Shown: positions 1-6,192 of the stretch, piece after piece | Position numbering within the stretch: position 1 is the first letter of the stretch | How the letters are laid out: the number at the start of each line of letters is the position of its first letter | Assembly (NCBI GenBank): GCA_021802375.1 | Contig: JAKAAL010000234.1 | Span: forward strand, 1-6,619 | DNA: 6,619 bases | Reading direction: 5' to 3' | DNA from: Bacillota bacterium | GTDB taxonomy: Bacteria > Bacillota_E > Sulfobacillia > Sulfobacillales > Sulfobacillaceae | Made by a program: the position numbers and the translations under genes | Notes under the pieces: model-generated | Seen by the model: only the letters and a program-made list of their open reading frames with translations | What the model was told of the DNA's origin: nothing | Databases searched by the model: none

Positions 1-497
1 TGGGCATTCGGTTTGTGGGTTCTCGGGTAGCGTCCCTGCTGGCCTCCTATTTTGGGGACTTAGAGGCTCTCATGAGCGCGTCACAGGAAGAATTGGAAGC
101 CGTTCCCGACGTAGGCGAGCGTATCGCTGCGAGTGTGGTGGAATTTATGGCGCAACCGGTGAATCGGGAGGTCCTAGCCAGATTGGTGGCGCAAGGCGTC
201 AATGTGCAAGAACGGGAGGCACAAAAACCCTTGACCAGGCGGCCCTTGGAGGGCCAAACCCTGGTCTTAACAGGAACCTTTGAGCACTGGAACCGTCGGG
301 AAGCGGAGGCGTTTGTGACCGATCTCGGGGGCCGCGTGGCGACGTCAGTATCCAATCAGACCGCGATCGTGGTGGTGGGAGAAAAACCTGGAGAATCCAA
401 AGTGGCTAAGGCCACGTCATTAAATGTGAAAATGATGAGAGAGCAGGAATTTCTGGCTTGGGTGGCGAATCTGCCAATAGCACCTGAGACTTCCTAG
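1..497 (+). CDS. ligA: NAD-dependent DNA ligase, C-terminal part (5' end outside window)
   Basis: This is the 3' end of the gene for the replicative/repair DNA ligase, which seals nicks between Okazaki fragments and in repaired DNA using NAD+. The reading frame is already open at base 3 and begins with GIRFVGSRVASLLASYFG, so the ATG-like start at 15 is not the real start; the adenylation, OB-fold and zinc-finger parts lie upstream of the window. What is visible is the end of the helix-hairpin-helix domain (including EELEAVPDVGERIAASVVEF, about codons 26-46 of the visible part) followed by a BRCT domain. The BRCT domain opens with LEGQTLVLTGTF, has the glycine pair in DLGGRVATSVS, and ends with the conserved tryptophan in FLAWV. 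The gene stops with TAG at 495-497. The domain order and sequence match the LigA C-terminus closely. In many Bacillota ligA lies near gatCAB, which fits the downstream genes. No terminator is evident after the stop. Confidence 0.95.
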   Translation, partial: GIRFVGSRVASLLASYFGDLEALMSASQEELEAVPDVGERIAASVVEFMAQPVNREVLARLVAQGVNVQEREAQKPLTRRPLEGQTLVLTGTFEHWNRREAEAFVTDLGGRVATSVSNQTAIVVVGEKPGESKVAKATSLNVKMMREQEFLAWVANLPIAPETS

Positions 498-525
498 TCG
501 GAGATGGTCCAGGAATGAATACCCA

Positions 526-554
526 TTGTCGTTCACCGAAGTCGCCCGTATAAT
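526..554 (+). promoter_or_regulatory. Sigma-A-type promoter for the oppD-oppF unit
   Basis: A -35 element TTGTCG (526-531, four of six matches to TTGACA) is followed by a 17-bp spacer and a perfect -10 TATAAT (549-554). The predicted start of transcription is near 561, giving a leader of about 80 nt before oppD. It lies in the ligA-oppD spacer in the right orientation, and no other equally good hexamer pair was seen there. A second TTGTCG at 568-573 has only a poor -10 (TAATTT, 591-596) at 17 bp. The call is based on sequence alone. Confidence 0.75.
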
Positions 555-590
555 GGGATGCGATAGGTTGTCGGATTGTGTCATCTCAAT

Positions 591-610
591 TAATTTTTGA
601 AAATTTTTAA
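591..610 (+). other. AT-only tract with two AATTTTT repeats in the oppD leader
   Basis: This stretch of the spacer before oppD is almost entirely A and T. It contains AATTTTT at 592-598 and again at 602-608, exactly 10 bp apart, roughly one helical turn, an arrangement that can bend DNA. It lies downstream of the best promoter, so in the transcript it would be an unstructured A/U-rich part of the 5' leader. No stable hairpin is formed, so it is not a terminator. Its role is unknown. Confidence 0.4.
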
Positions 611-632
611 GACGAACTGAGACGCAATGGGT

Positions 633-640
633 GGAAGGAG
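633..640 (+). promoter_or_regulatory. Ribosome binding site that leaves the oppD start ambiguous
   Basis: GGAAGGAG at 633-640 is a strong Shine-Dalgarno match. It is only 3 nt from the ATG at 644 but 9 nt from the in-frame GTG at 650. The GTG gives the better spacing; the ATG gives the better start codon. The two proteins differ by only two residues (MTVADK versus MADK). Confidence 0.7.
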
Positions 641-643
641 AGA

Positions 644-1642
644 ATGACCGTGGCAGACAAGGTCCTGGAAGTCAAAGATCTTAATACCCACTTCTTTACC
701 GATGAGGGGGTTGTCAAGTCGGTAGATGGTGTAAGCTTTCATATCGATTCGGAAGAGACCCTAGGGATTGTGGGGGAATCCGGATGCGGTAAGAGTGTCA
801 CATCGTTGTCCATTATGCAATTGGTTCCCAACCCTCCCGGGAAAATTGTAGCTGGCGAGATTTTTTTCCAAGGGGAGAATTTACTCAAGAAGACTGCGGA
901 CCAAATGCGCAGGATTCGTGGTAATGATATTGCTATGATCTTTCAGGAACCTATGACTTCGCTTAATCCGGTCTATACCATCGGTGACCAGATTTCGGAA
1001 TCAATCATCCTACATCAGAAATTATCGAAACGCGAAGCCTTTCAGCGTTCCGTAGACATGTTGCGACTGGTGGGGATTCCTTCCCCAGAGCGGCGTGCCC
1101 GTGAATATCCCCACCAAATGTCAGGGGGGATGCGTCAACGTGTGATGATTGCCATGGCGCTTTCCTGTAATCCGAAATTGTTGATTGCTGACGAACCCAC
1201 AACGGCACTCGACGTGACGATTCAAGCGCAAATTTTGGACCTGATGCGTAAACTCAAGAGTGAATTTCATACCGCTATTATGCTGATTACTCATGATTTG
1301 GGTGTTGTGGCTGAAATGACGGATCGGGTCGCCGTGATGTATGCAGGTAAAGTGGTAGAAGAATGCGACACGGTGGATCTGTTCCGTGAACCATTGCACC
1401 CCTATACTCTCGGTCTCTTAGAATCGATTCCTCGTCTGGATGTCGGGACGAAGGAAAAACTGCATGTCATCGAAGGAACTGTACCGAACTTGCTTCACCT
1501 TCCCCAGGGGTGCTCGTTTGCACCGCGTTGTCCGAAGGCGATGGATATCTGCCGTCAAGAAGCTCCGGTGCTGACCGAAGTCAGCGATGGACGCAAGGTG
1601 AGTTGTTGGTTGCACTCTGAAGGCAAGGAGGCTGTGTCATGA
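644..1642 (+). CDS. oppD: Peptide ABC transporter ATP-binding protein, OppD/DppD type
   Basis: One of the two cytoplasmic ATPase subunits that power an oligopeptide/dipeptide (or related, such as nickel) importer of the peptide ABC family. The 332-residue length is usual. All nucleotide-binding elements are visible: Walker A GESGCGKS (44-51), Q-loop Gln101 in [12 protein letters not shown], signature MSGGMRQRV (159-167), Walker B LLIADEP with Glu184, D-loop ALD (188-190), and H-loop His217 in LITHDLG. The C-terminal extension typical of this family follows, with [14 protein letters not shown] (250-263) and four cysteines at 290, 296, 303 and 321 (C-x5-C-x6-C-x17-C); in some relatives such cysteines bind an iron-sulfur cluster. 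The start is either ATG 644 or GTG 650, since the SD at 633-640 is unusually close to the ATG. The stop overlaps the oppF start by 4 bp. The family call is firm; the substrate and the choice between opp and dpp naming cannot be settled here, because no permease or binding-protein gene is adjacent. Confidence 0.93.
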   Translation: MTVADKVLEVKDLNTHFFTDEGVVKSVDGVSFHIDSEETLGIVGESGCGKSVTSLSIMQLVPNPPGKIVAGEIFFQGENLLKKTADQMRRIRGNDIAMIFQEPMTSLNPVYTIGDQISESIILHQKLSKREAFQRSVDMLRLVGIPSPERRAREYPHQMSGGMRQRVMIAMALSCNPKLLIADEPTTALDVTIQAQILDLMRKLKSEFHTAIMLITHDLGVVAEMTDRVAVMYAGKVVEECDTVDLFREPLHPYTLGLLESIPRLDVGTKEKLHVIEGTVPNLLHLPQGCSFAPRCPKAMDICRQEAPVLTEVSDGRKVSCWLHSEGKEAVS

Positions 1643-2634
1643 GCGCCGTGTTAAACAATCCGCCTGAAGAAGGCGATATCCTTCTATCTGTCAAAGATTT
1701 GTCGAAGTATTTTCCGATTACGGGAGGGCTATTTTCTCGGGTAGTGGGCCATGTTAAAGCGGTAGATGGCGTGAGCTTCGATTTGCGACGCGGTGAAACC
1801 TTAGGGCTCGTGGGGGAATCTGGGTGTGGCAAGACTACCACCGGTCGGGCCGTGTTACGCCTCATTGAGCCCACATCGGGGTCGATTAAATTTGAAGGTA
1901 AAGAAATAGTGGGTCTAGGGAAGACGGAGCTCCGCGGATTGCGTCGCGAGATGCAGATTATCTTTCAGGATCCGTTCGGGTCGTTGAATCCCCGGATATC
2001 GGTCGGCGAGATCATCGAAGAGCCACTGGCCATTCACCGTATGGGCAACAAACGCGAGCGGGAGCGCCGCGTCAAAGAACTGCTGGAAGTGGTGGGGCTC
2101 GCTGGGTATCACATGCGTCGGTATCCCCATGAGTTCTCCGGAGGTCAGCGGCAGCGTGTCGGAATAGCGCGTGCACTTGCGCTAAACCCCAAGCTGATTG
2201 TGGCGGATGAGCCGGTTTCGGCTTTAGACGTGTCGATTCAGTCGCAGATTTTGAACTTGATGGAAGATCTGCAAAAAGAGTTCGGGTTGACCTATTTATT
2301 TATTGCTCACGGCTTAAACGTTATTCGCCATATCAGCGATCGGGTAGGCGTGATGTACCTAGGGGCCATGGCAGAGATTGCCGATGCTGAAGAAATCTAT
2401 CAAAAGCCTTTACACCCCTACACAGAGGCTTTGTTTTCCGCGATTCCGATCCCAAACCCAACTTTAAAGCGGGAACGGATTATTTTACAAGGGGATGTTC
2501 CCAGTCCGGTTAATCCGCCAACTGGTTGTCGTTTCCACACGCGGTGTCCCATTGCGCAGGATCAGTGCAAAGTGGACCGCCCGATACTCAAAGAATCTCT
2601 TCCGGGTCACTGGGTGGCCTGCCACTTCCGTTAG
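1639..2634 (+). CDS. oppF: Peptide ABC transporter ATP-binding protein, OppF/DppF type
   Basis: The partner ATPase of the preceding gene; the two would form the heterodimeric motor of a peptide importer on the inner face of the membrane. It has 331 residues. Motifs: Walker A GESGCGKT (59-66), Q-loop Gln110 in [12 protein letters not shown], signature [15 protein letters not shown] (166-180), Walker B LIVADEP with Glu191, D-loop ALD, and H-loop His224. The FSGGQRQR signature, the long N-terminus with [12 protein letters not shown], and DPFGSLNPR are typical of OppF/DppF rather than OppD. The C-terminus carries [14 protein letters not shown] and cysteines 297, 303, 310 and 328, spaced C-x5-C-x6-C-x17-C exactly as in OppD. 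Oddity: the residue after the H-loop histidine is Gly ([10 protein letters not shown]), where Asp is usual. The start ATG sits in an ATGA overlap with oppD and has AAGGAGG at 1625-1631, 7 nt upstream, so the two genes are translationally coupled. A terminator follows 20 bp after the stop. Confidence 0.93.
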   Translation: MSAVLNNPPEEGDILLSVKDLSKYFPITGGLFSRVVGHVKAVDGVSFDLRRGETLGLVGESGCGKTTTGRAVLRLIEPTSGSIKFEGKEIVGLGKTELRGLRREMQIIFQDPFGSLNPRISVGEIIEEPLAIHRMGNKRERERRVKELLEVVGLAGYHMRRYPHEFSGGQRQRVGIARALALNPKLIVADEPVSALDVSIQSQILNLMEDLQKEFGLTYLFIAHGLNVIRHISDRVGVMYLGAMAEIADAEEIYQKPLHPYTEALFSAIPIPNPTLKRERIILQGDVPSPVNPPTGCRFHTRCPIAQDQCKVDRPILKESLPGHWVACHFR

Positions 2635-2653
2635 GGTTCACAATGGATGCTAG

Positions 2654-2689
2654 TAAGGGCGCTACTTTATAAGAGAGCGCCCTTATTTT
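2654..2689 (+). terminator. Rho-independent terminator after oppF
   Basis: A perfect 10-bp stem, TAAGGGCGCT (2654-2663) with AGCGCCCTTA (2676-2685), encloses a 12-nt loop in which CTT/AAG can extend the pairing. TTTT (2686-2689) follows directly. It starts 20 bp after the oppF stop. The DNA stem is symmetric, but the T-tract favours the + strand. This ends the oppDF unit and implies that gatCAB is transcribed from its own promoter. Confidence 0.88.
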
Positions 2690-2919
2690 GATGTGTCGCG
2701 GCCGGATGCGACCAACGGTTTGGGCCATAACCAATGGACGGTCGTGATAGGACATCCACCCTGATTCCAGCACAATGTCCGGATGTAGCGTGCCTCGAAG
2801 GGAGCTCGGTTCCGTGCATGCCCCGTCGCTACTCGTCAACCGGTGCGGTACCTCGCCACATTCACCGAATGGTAAAGAGTCTAAGGCCGTGCGATAACAC
2901 GCAAGGCCTTTCGGGCTTA
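2690..2919. other. Non-coding region upstream of gatC with several small inverted repeats
   Basis: No credible gene is present: the open frames here have no family resemblance and run across the gatC start or the oppF end. The stretch contains several short complementary arms. GGACAT (2750-2755) can pair with ATGTCC (2775-2780), while the overlapping ACATCC (2752-2757) can instead pair with GGATGT (2781-2786). TAGCG (2786-2790) matches CGCTA (2827-2831), and CGGTG (2841-2845) matches CACCG (2863-2867). CCGGATG occurs twice (2702-2708 and 2779-2785). This could be a structured leader RNA if a promoter lies upstream, but no good promoter was seen there and none of the known leader consensus motifs is convincing. 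It may equally be ordinary spacer. Confidence 0.35.
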
Positions 2920-2920
2920 G
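2881..2920 (+). repeat. Overlapping alternative hairpins upstream of the gatC promoter
   Basis: AAGGCC (2883-2888) pairs perfectly with GGCCTT (2905-2910), with an inner GTG/CAC (2889-2891 with 2898-2900). The same left arm, as CTAAGGCC (2881-2888), can instead pair with GGGCTTAG (2913-2920) with one mismatch. A copy AAGGCC at 2903-2908 can also pair imperfectly with GGGCTT (2913-2918). The structures exclude one another. No good T-run follows, so an intrinsic terminator is not supported. Function is unknown. Confidence 0.45.
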
Positions 2921-2935
2921 AGTTGGTGTCAACTC
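2920..2935. repeat. Perfect 16-bp palindrome, possible operator at the gatC promoter
   Basis: GAGTTG GTGT CAACTC is a perfect inverted repeat with 6-bp arms and a 4-bp centre. It ends two bases before the TGA of the extended -10, so it occupies the -35/spacer region of the predicted gat promoter, a classic place for a repressor or activator site. It does not match the Bacillus LexA consensus. The palindrome is directly visible; the regulatory role is inference. It could also fold as a small hairpin in a read-through transcript. Confidence 0.5.
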
Positions 2936-2936
2936 G

Positions 2937-2945
2937 TGATATAAT
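2937..2945 (+). promoter_or_regulatory. gatC: Extended -10 promoter for gatCAB
   Basis: TGA-TATAAT (TG at 2937-2938, perfect -10 at 2940-2945) forms an extended -10 element. The -35 position at 17 bp spacing (TTAGAG, 2917-2922) is poor, which is usual when a TG extension is present. Transcription would start near 2952, giving a leader of only about 18 nt that still includes the whole ribosome binding site at 2958-2964. The upstream terminator after oppF makes a dedicated gat promoter expected. Confidence 0.68.
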
Positions 2946-2969
2946 TTTGAGATTATTGGAGGGGAATTT

Positions 2970-3269
2970 ATGCTGCTGTCAAAAGAGGAAGTATTACATG
3001 TTGCGAATCTCGCCCGCCTTTCGGTTGAACCATCCGAACTCGAAGAGATGGCCGGCACGTTAAGTCGGGTGTTGGAGTACATAGATCTATTGAACGAATT
3101 GGATACGGAATCGGTGTCGCCTACGAGTCAGGTAGTCGAGCAGCACACCGTGTGGCGATCGGATGTCATTCAGGACTCTCTATCGGCTGAATTGGCCACT
3201 CAAAACGGACCGCAAGTCGTGTCAGCCATGTTTGTGGTCCCAAAGATCCTGGATGGGGGTGGCCAATAA
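2970..3269 (+). CDS. gatC: Asp/Glu-tRNA amidotransferase subunit C
   Basis: The small subunit of GatCAB, which wraps around and stabilises the GatA-GatB pair in the enzyme that amidates Glu-tRNA(Gln) and/or Asp-tRNA(Asn). The 99-residue length is usual. Family features: the N-terminal helix LSKEEVLHVANLARLSVEP, the second helix around LEEMAGTLSRVLEYIDLLNELDTE, a central DTESVSPTSQV segment, and the C-terminal FVVPKILDGG that matches the conserved 'VPKI' ending. The start is ATG 2970 with GGAGGGG at 2958-2964, 5 nt upstream. The stop TAA shares one base with the gatA ATG (TAATG), so the two are coupled. An overlapping open frame that crosses this start in another phase has no protein-like features. 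Identity follows from both sequence and position. Confidence 0.95.
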   Translation: MLLSKEEVLHVANLARLSVEPSELEEMAGTLSRVLEYIDLLNELDTESVSPTSQVVEQHTVWRSDVIQDSLSAELATQNGPQVVSAMFVVPKILDGGGQ

Positions 3270-4735
3270 TGGCCGGTTTGGACTGGGATGCGGTAGAAAT
3301 GGCTCGTCGGGTCCAATCCGGCGAGGTGTCCGCGCTCGAGTTGGTGGACGCCTCGTTGGAGCGAATTGCCGCCGTGGACTCAAATATTGGGGCTTTTTTG
3401 TACGTGGATGACGTATGGGCCAGACAATCCGCTCGGCGGTTGGATTCTGAACTGACGCGTGACCAAAAGAAATCACTTCCGCTGGCCGGAGTCCCGGTGG
3501 CGATCAAGGATAACCTGGTTACGCGGCAGATGCCGACGACTGCTGCATCAAAAATGCTCCAGGGATTTATGTCTCCATATGATGCGACGGTGGTGGAGCG
3601 TTTGCTCGCGGCCGGGGCGATTCCCGTCGGCAAGGTGAATCTCGATGAATTTGCCATGGGCTCTTCGACCGAACACTCGGCTTACCAGGTGACACGAAAT
3701 CCATGGGATATCTCCCGGGTCCCGGGCGGTTCCTCGGGTGGGTCCGCTGCGGCGGTGGCGGCGGGGATGGTACCGTTAGCGTTAGGTTCAGACACCGGCG
3801 GCTCGATACGCACGCCAGCCAGTTATTGTGGGGTCTTCGGCATGAAACCAACCTACGGTCGGGTGTCACGGTATGGACTGATTGCCTTTGCTTCGAGTCT
3901 TGACCAAGTGGGGCCTTTTTCCCGTACGGTGCGCGATGCAGCGCTACTCTTGCATGTCATATCGGGGAGAGATCCCCATGACGCGACGTCGGTGGATGTG
4001 TCTTCGACGGCTCCAACCGTGGTAGTGGCTGACCCGACTCAGATGCGGATAGGGCTACCGGAAGAATATTTTGGCGACGGGATCGACCCCAATGTGCGCA
4101 CCCAGGTTGACGCGGCGCTAGAGACGCTTAAAGGCTTGGGGGCTACTTTGGTACCGATTTCATTACCGCACACCCGGTACGCCATCGCCACCTACTATTT
4201 GATTGCCAATGCGGAGGCGTCATCGAATCTATCTCGGTACGACGGGGTGCGCTACGGATTTCGCGAGACGGCCCCTGATTTGATCCAAATGTACTCGCGC
4301 ACGCGTTCTCAAGGCTTTGGGGACGAGGTTCAACGTAGGATTCTGTTAGGAACCCATGCGCTGTCTGCGGGCTATTATGACGCCTACTACCTTAAAGCAC
4401 AGAAAGTACGGACCTTGATACGCCGCGACTTTGACCAAGCATTTGAGTCGGTCGATCTAATCGTGACGCCAACCGTACCGGACCTCCCGTTCAAATTTGG
4501 CGAACGAGCCTTGGATCCTTTGCAAATGTACCTGACCGATATCTTTACCGTCACAACCAACCTCGCTGGACTTCCGGGCTTATCGCAACCAATTGGGCTT
4601 GCCGACGGGCTCCCAGTGGGATTGCAGTGGATCGCCCCGGCACTAGAGGAAGAACGCATCTTGGGTATGGCCAGTGCGCTTGAGGCCGTATTACCAGTGC
4701 CCTCGTGGCCGATGCAAGGAGGACTGTCGCGATGA
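3269..4735 (+). CDS. gatA: Asp/Glu-tRNA amidotransferase subunit A (glutaminase/amidase)
   Basis: The amidase subunit of GatCAB; it hydrolyses glutamine and passes ammonia through the complex to GatB. It has 488 residues, about the usual length. It belongs to the amidase signature family and the full Ser-cisSer-Lys triad is present: Lys80 in VPVAIKDN, cis-Ser155 in [10 protein letters not shown], and nucleophile Ser179 in [12 protein letters not shown]. The 24-residue gap between the serines is that of known GatA enzymes. Conserved GatA-specific segments follow: [20 protein letters not shown] (309-328), [19 protein letters not shown] (356-374), and [19 protein letters not shown] (421-439), which contains Asp424 at a position expected to help bind glutamine. 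The start ATG 3269 overlaps the gatC stop and has a G-rich SD (GGGGGTGG, 3255-3262). The stop overlaps gatB by 4 bp. No missing residues were noticed. Confidence 0.97.
   Translation: MAGLDWDAVEMARRVQSGEVSALELVDASLERIAAVDSNIGAFLYVDDVWARQSARRLDSELTRDQKKSLPLAGVPVAIKDNLVTRQMPTTAASKMLQGFMSPYDATVVERLLAAGAIPVGKVNLDEFAMGSSTEHSAYQVTRNPWDISRVPGGSSGGSAAAVAAGMVPLALGSDTGGSIRTPASYCGVFGMKPTYGRVSRYGLIAFASSLDQVGPFSRTVRDAALLLHVISGRDPHDATSVDVSSTAPTVVVADPTQMRIGLPEEYFGDGIDPNVRTQVDAALETLKGLGATLVPISLPHTRYAIATYYLIANAEASSNLSRYDGVRYGFRETAPDLIQMYSRTRSQGFGDEVQRRILLGTHALSAGYYDAYYLKAQKVRTLIRRDFDQAFESVDLIVTPTVPDLPFKFGERALDPLQMYLTDIFTVTTNLAGLPGLSQPIGLADGLPVGLQWIAPALEEERILGMASALEAVLPVPSWPMQGGLSR
4716..4722 (+). promoter_or_regulatory. 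gatB: Ribosome binding site that fixes the gatB start
   Basis: AAGGAGG at 4716-4722, inside the end of gatA, lies 9 nt before ATG 4732. A longer in-frame reading from GTG 4705 would place this SD inside the coding region and add nine residues absent from the usual GatB N-terminus, so 4732 is preferred. Confidence 0.88.
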
Positions 4736-6192
4736 GTGACAATTATGAAGTCGTTATCGGGTTAGAAGTCCATGTTGAGCTAAAGACTGCCAGTAAACTT
4801 TTTTGTGGGTGTGCCAATCTGTTTGGACAAGATCCGAATACCCACACGTGCCCCGTATGCCTCGGTATGCCGGGAGCCTTACCCGTCCTGAATCGTGATG
4901 CGGTGGCGTTGGCAACTCGAGCCGCATTGGCTCTCTCGTGCACCGTGCATTCATTTTCCAAATTTGACCGTAAACAATATTTTTATCCGGATTTGCCCAA
5001 AGCTTATCAAATCTCACAGTATGATCAACCGTTGGCTACTCACGGCCAGGTGACGATTCGCACCGAGGCTGGCCCGCGTGCGATTGGCATTGAACGGATT
5101 CACCTGGAAGAAGACGCGGGCAAGTTGAATCATATTGGTCAACGTCTCGGTGATGCTACGGGCTCACTAGTCGACTTGAATCGAGCGGGTGTCCCGTTAA
5201 TTGAGATTGTGTCCCAACCTGAAATGCATTCGCCAGAAGAGGCACGGCTCTATCTCACGGAATTGCGAACGGTTTTGAGCTACTTGGACATTTCAGATCT
5301 GCGGATGGAAGAAGGGTCCATGCGTTGCGATGCCAATGTGTCGTTGCGGCCGTTGTCTTACACGGGCTCGTTAGCCGACCTGCCCCGTGTTGAGATTAAA
5401 AATGTGAACTCTTTTAGAAACGTGCAGCGGGGAATTGAACATGAGATTATCCGCCAGCGAGAGCTTTTGGAGCAGGGAATTCGGATTGTCAAAGAGACGC
5501 GAGGTTTTGACGATGCGGCCGGGACGACCTATAGCCAACGGAGTAAGGAAGCCGCCAATGATTACCGATACTTTCCCGAGCCCGACCTGCCGCCACTCGT
5601 GCTCGACGCGGTCTGGTTGGAGGATCAAAAAAACCAGATGCCAAGCCTGCCCGAAGAGTTGCGTCATCAGCTCGCGGCGGAGGGTGTGTTACCCCGTGAC
5701 GTGGATGTGCTGGTGCAAGACCGTGCTTTATATGGATTTTGGCGCCAAACGGTGGCGATTTATCCAGACGTCAAACTTGTGACTAACTGGCTGTTATCCG
5801 ACTATTCGCGTCACATGAACGCCAAAGGCCTGTCTTTTGACAATCCTGGGGTGTCCGCGCCGCATCTTGCGGAGCTTCTGGCCCTGATTGAGGACGGCAC
5901 GCTATCCGGAAAAATGGCTAAAGAGGTCCTCGAATCCATGTTTGCCACGGGGGAATCTCCCCAGGTGGTAGTTAAGCGTCTTGGATTAAGCCAAATCACG
6001 GATCACGAGGCGATTCGCCTGATTGTGTCCCAAATTGTCGAGGCAAATCCTGCAGTGGTGGCGGATTTCTTAGGGGGCAAGGAAAAAGCTTTAGCATTTT
6101 TAGTGGGGCAGGTGATGAAAGCAACCAAGGGCCAGGCTAAGCCGGACTTGGTGAATGCCTTGTTGCGGGAAGTGATTGCGAGCCATGTTTAA
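4732..6192 (+). CDS. gatB: Asp/Glu-tRNA amidotransferase subunit B
   Basis: The tRNA-binding and kinase subunit of GatCAB. It phosphorylates the side chain of tRNA-bound Glu or Asp with ATP, then amidates it with ammonia from GatA. The product has 486 residues when started at ATG 4732. It opens with the hallmark YEVVIGLEVHVEL, followed by four cysteines C25, C27, C40 and C43 (C-x-C-x12-C-x2-C), which resemble a zinc site found in part of the family. Then come the catalytic-domain segments QYFYPDLPKAYQISQYDQP (82-100), HLEEDAGKLNH (124-134), DLNRAGVPLIEIVSQPE (148-164), GSMRCDANVSLRP (195-207), VEIKNVNSFRNVQRGIEHE (220-238) and DYRYFPEPDLPPL (277-289). From about residue 385 a YqeY-like C-terminal domain follows (GTLSGKMAKEVLESMFATGE), used in tRNA recognition. 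It overlaps gatA by 4 bp and the next gene by 8 bp. The complete gatCAB set suggests that Gln-tRNA and/or Asn-tRNA is made by transamidation here. Confidence 0.97.
   Translation: MSDNYEVVIGLEVHVELKTASKLFCGCANLFGQDPNTHTCPVCLGMPGALPVLNRDAVALATRAALALSCTVHSFSKFDRKQYFYPDLPKAYQISQYDQPLATHGQVTIRTEAGPRAIGIERIHLEEDAGKLNHIGQRLGDATGSLVDLNRAGVPLIEIVSQPEMHSPEEARLYLTELRTVLSYLDISDLRMEEGSMRCDANVSLRPLSYTGSLADLPRVEIKNVNSFRNVQRGIEHEIIRQRELLEQGIRIVKETRGFDDAAGTTYSQRSKEAANDYRYFPEPDLPPLVLDAVWLEDQKNQMPSLPEELRHQLAAEGVLPRDVDVLVQDRALYGFWRQTVAIYPDVKLVTNWLLSDYSRHMNAKGLSFDNPGVSAPHLAELLALIEDGTLSGKMAKEVLESMFATGESPQVVVKRLGLSQITDHEAIRLIVSQIVEANPAVVADFLGGKEKALAFLVGQVMKATKGQAKPDLVNALLREVIASHV

Noticed and set aside
15..497. Treating the first gene as a complete short BRCT protein starting at base 15
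   Set aside because: The frame is open to the window edge and the preceding codons GIRFV match LigA, so it is a truncated long gene.
491..515. Possible terminator after ligA (TTCCT/AGGAA)
   Set aside because: Only 5 bp with a long loop and no T-run, and the left arm lies inside the ligA stop region.
2839..2860. Possible T-box riboswitch; GGTGCGGTACCTCG resembles the T-box sequence GGGTGGTACCGCG, and gatCAB is a plausible target
   Set aside because: The resemblance breaks at the core UGGN bulge, no stem I/specifier motifs or terminator with a T-run were found, and a good promoter lies downstream of it.
2927..2932. TTGACA on the - strand within the palindrome, as a divergent promoter
   Set aside because: No -10-like hexamer at 16-18 bp on that strand and no - strand gene to serve.
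2734..3063. Open frame of 109 codons on the + strand upstream of and overlapping gatC, and an overlapping - strand frame at 2588-3082
   Set aside because: No recognisable family, arginine- and cysteine-rich shadow-like composition, no SD, and conflict with the terminator, promoter and real start of gatC.
4705..4731. GTG start for gatB nine codons upstream
   Set aside because: The AAGGAGG SD lies inside this extension and sits well for ATG 4732; the added residues are not part of the normal GatB N-terminus, which starts just before YEVVIGLEVH.
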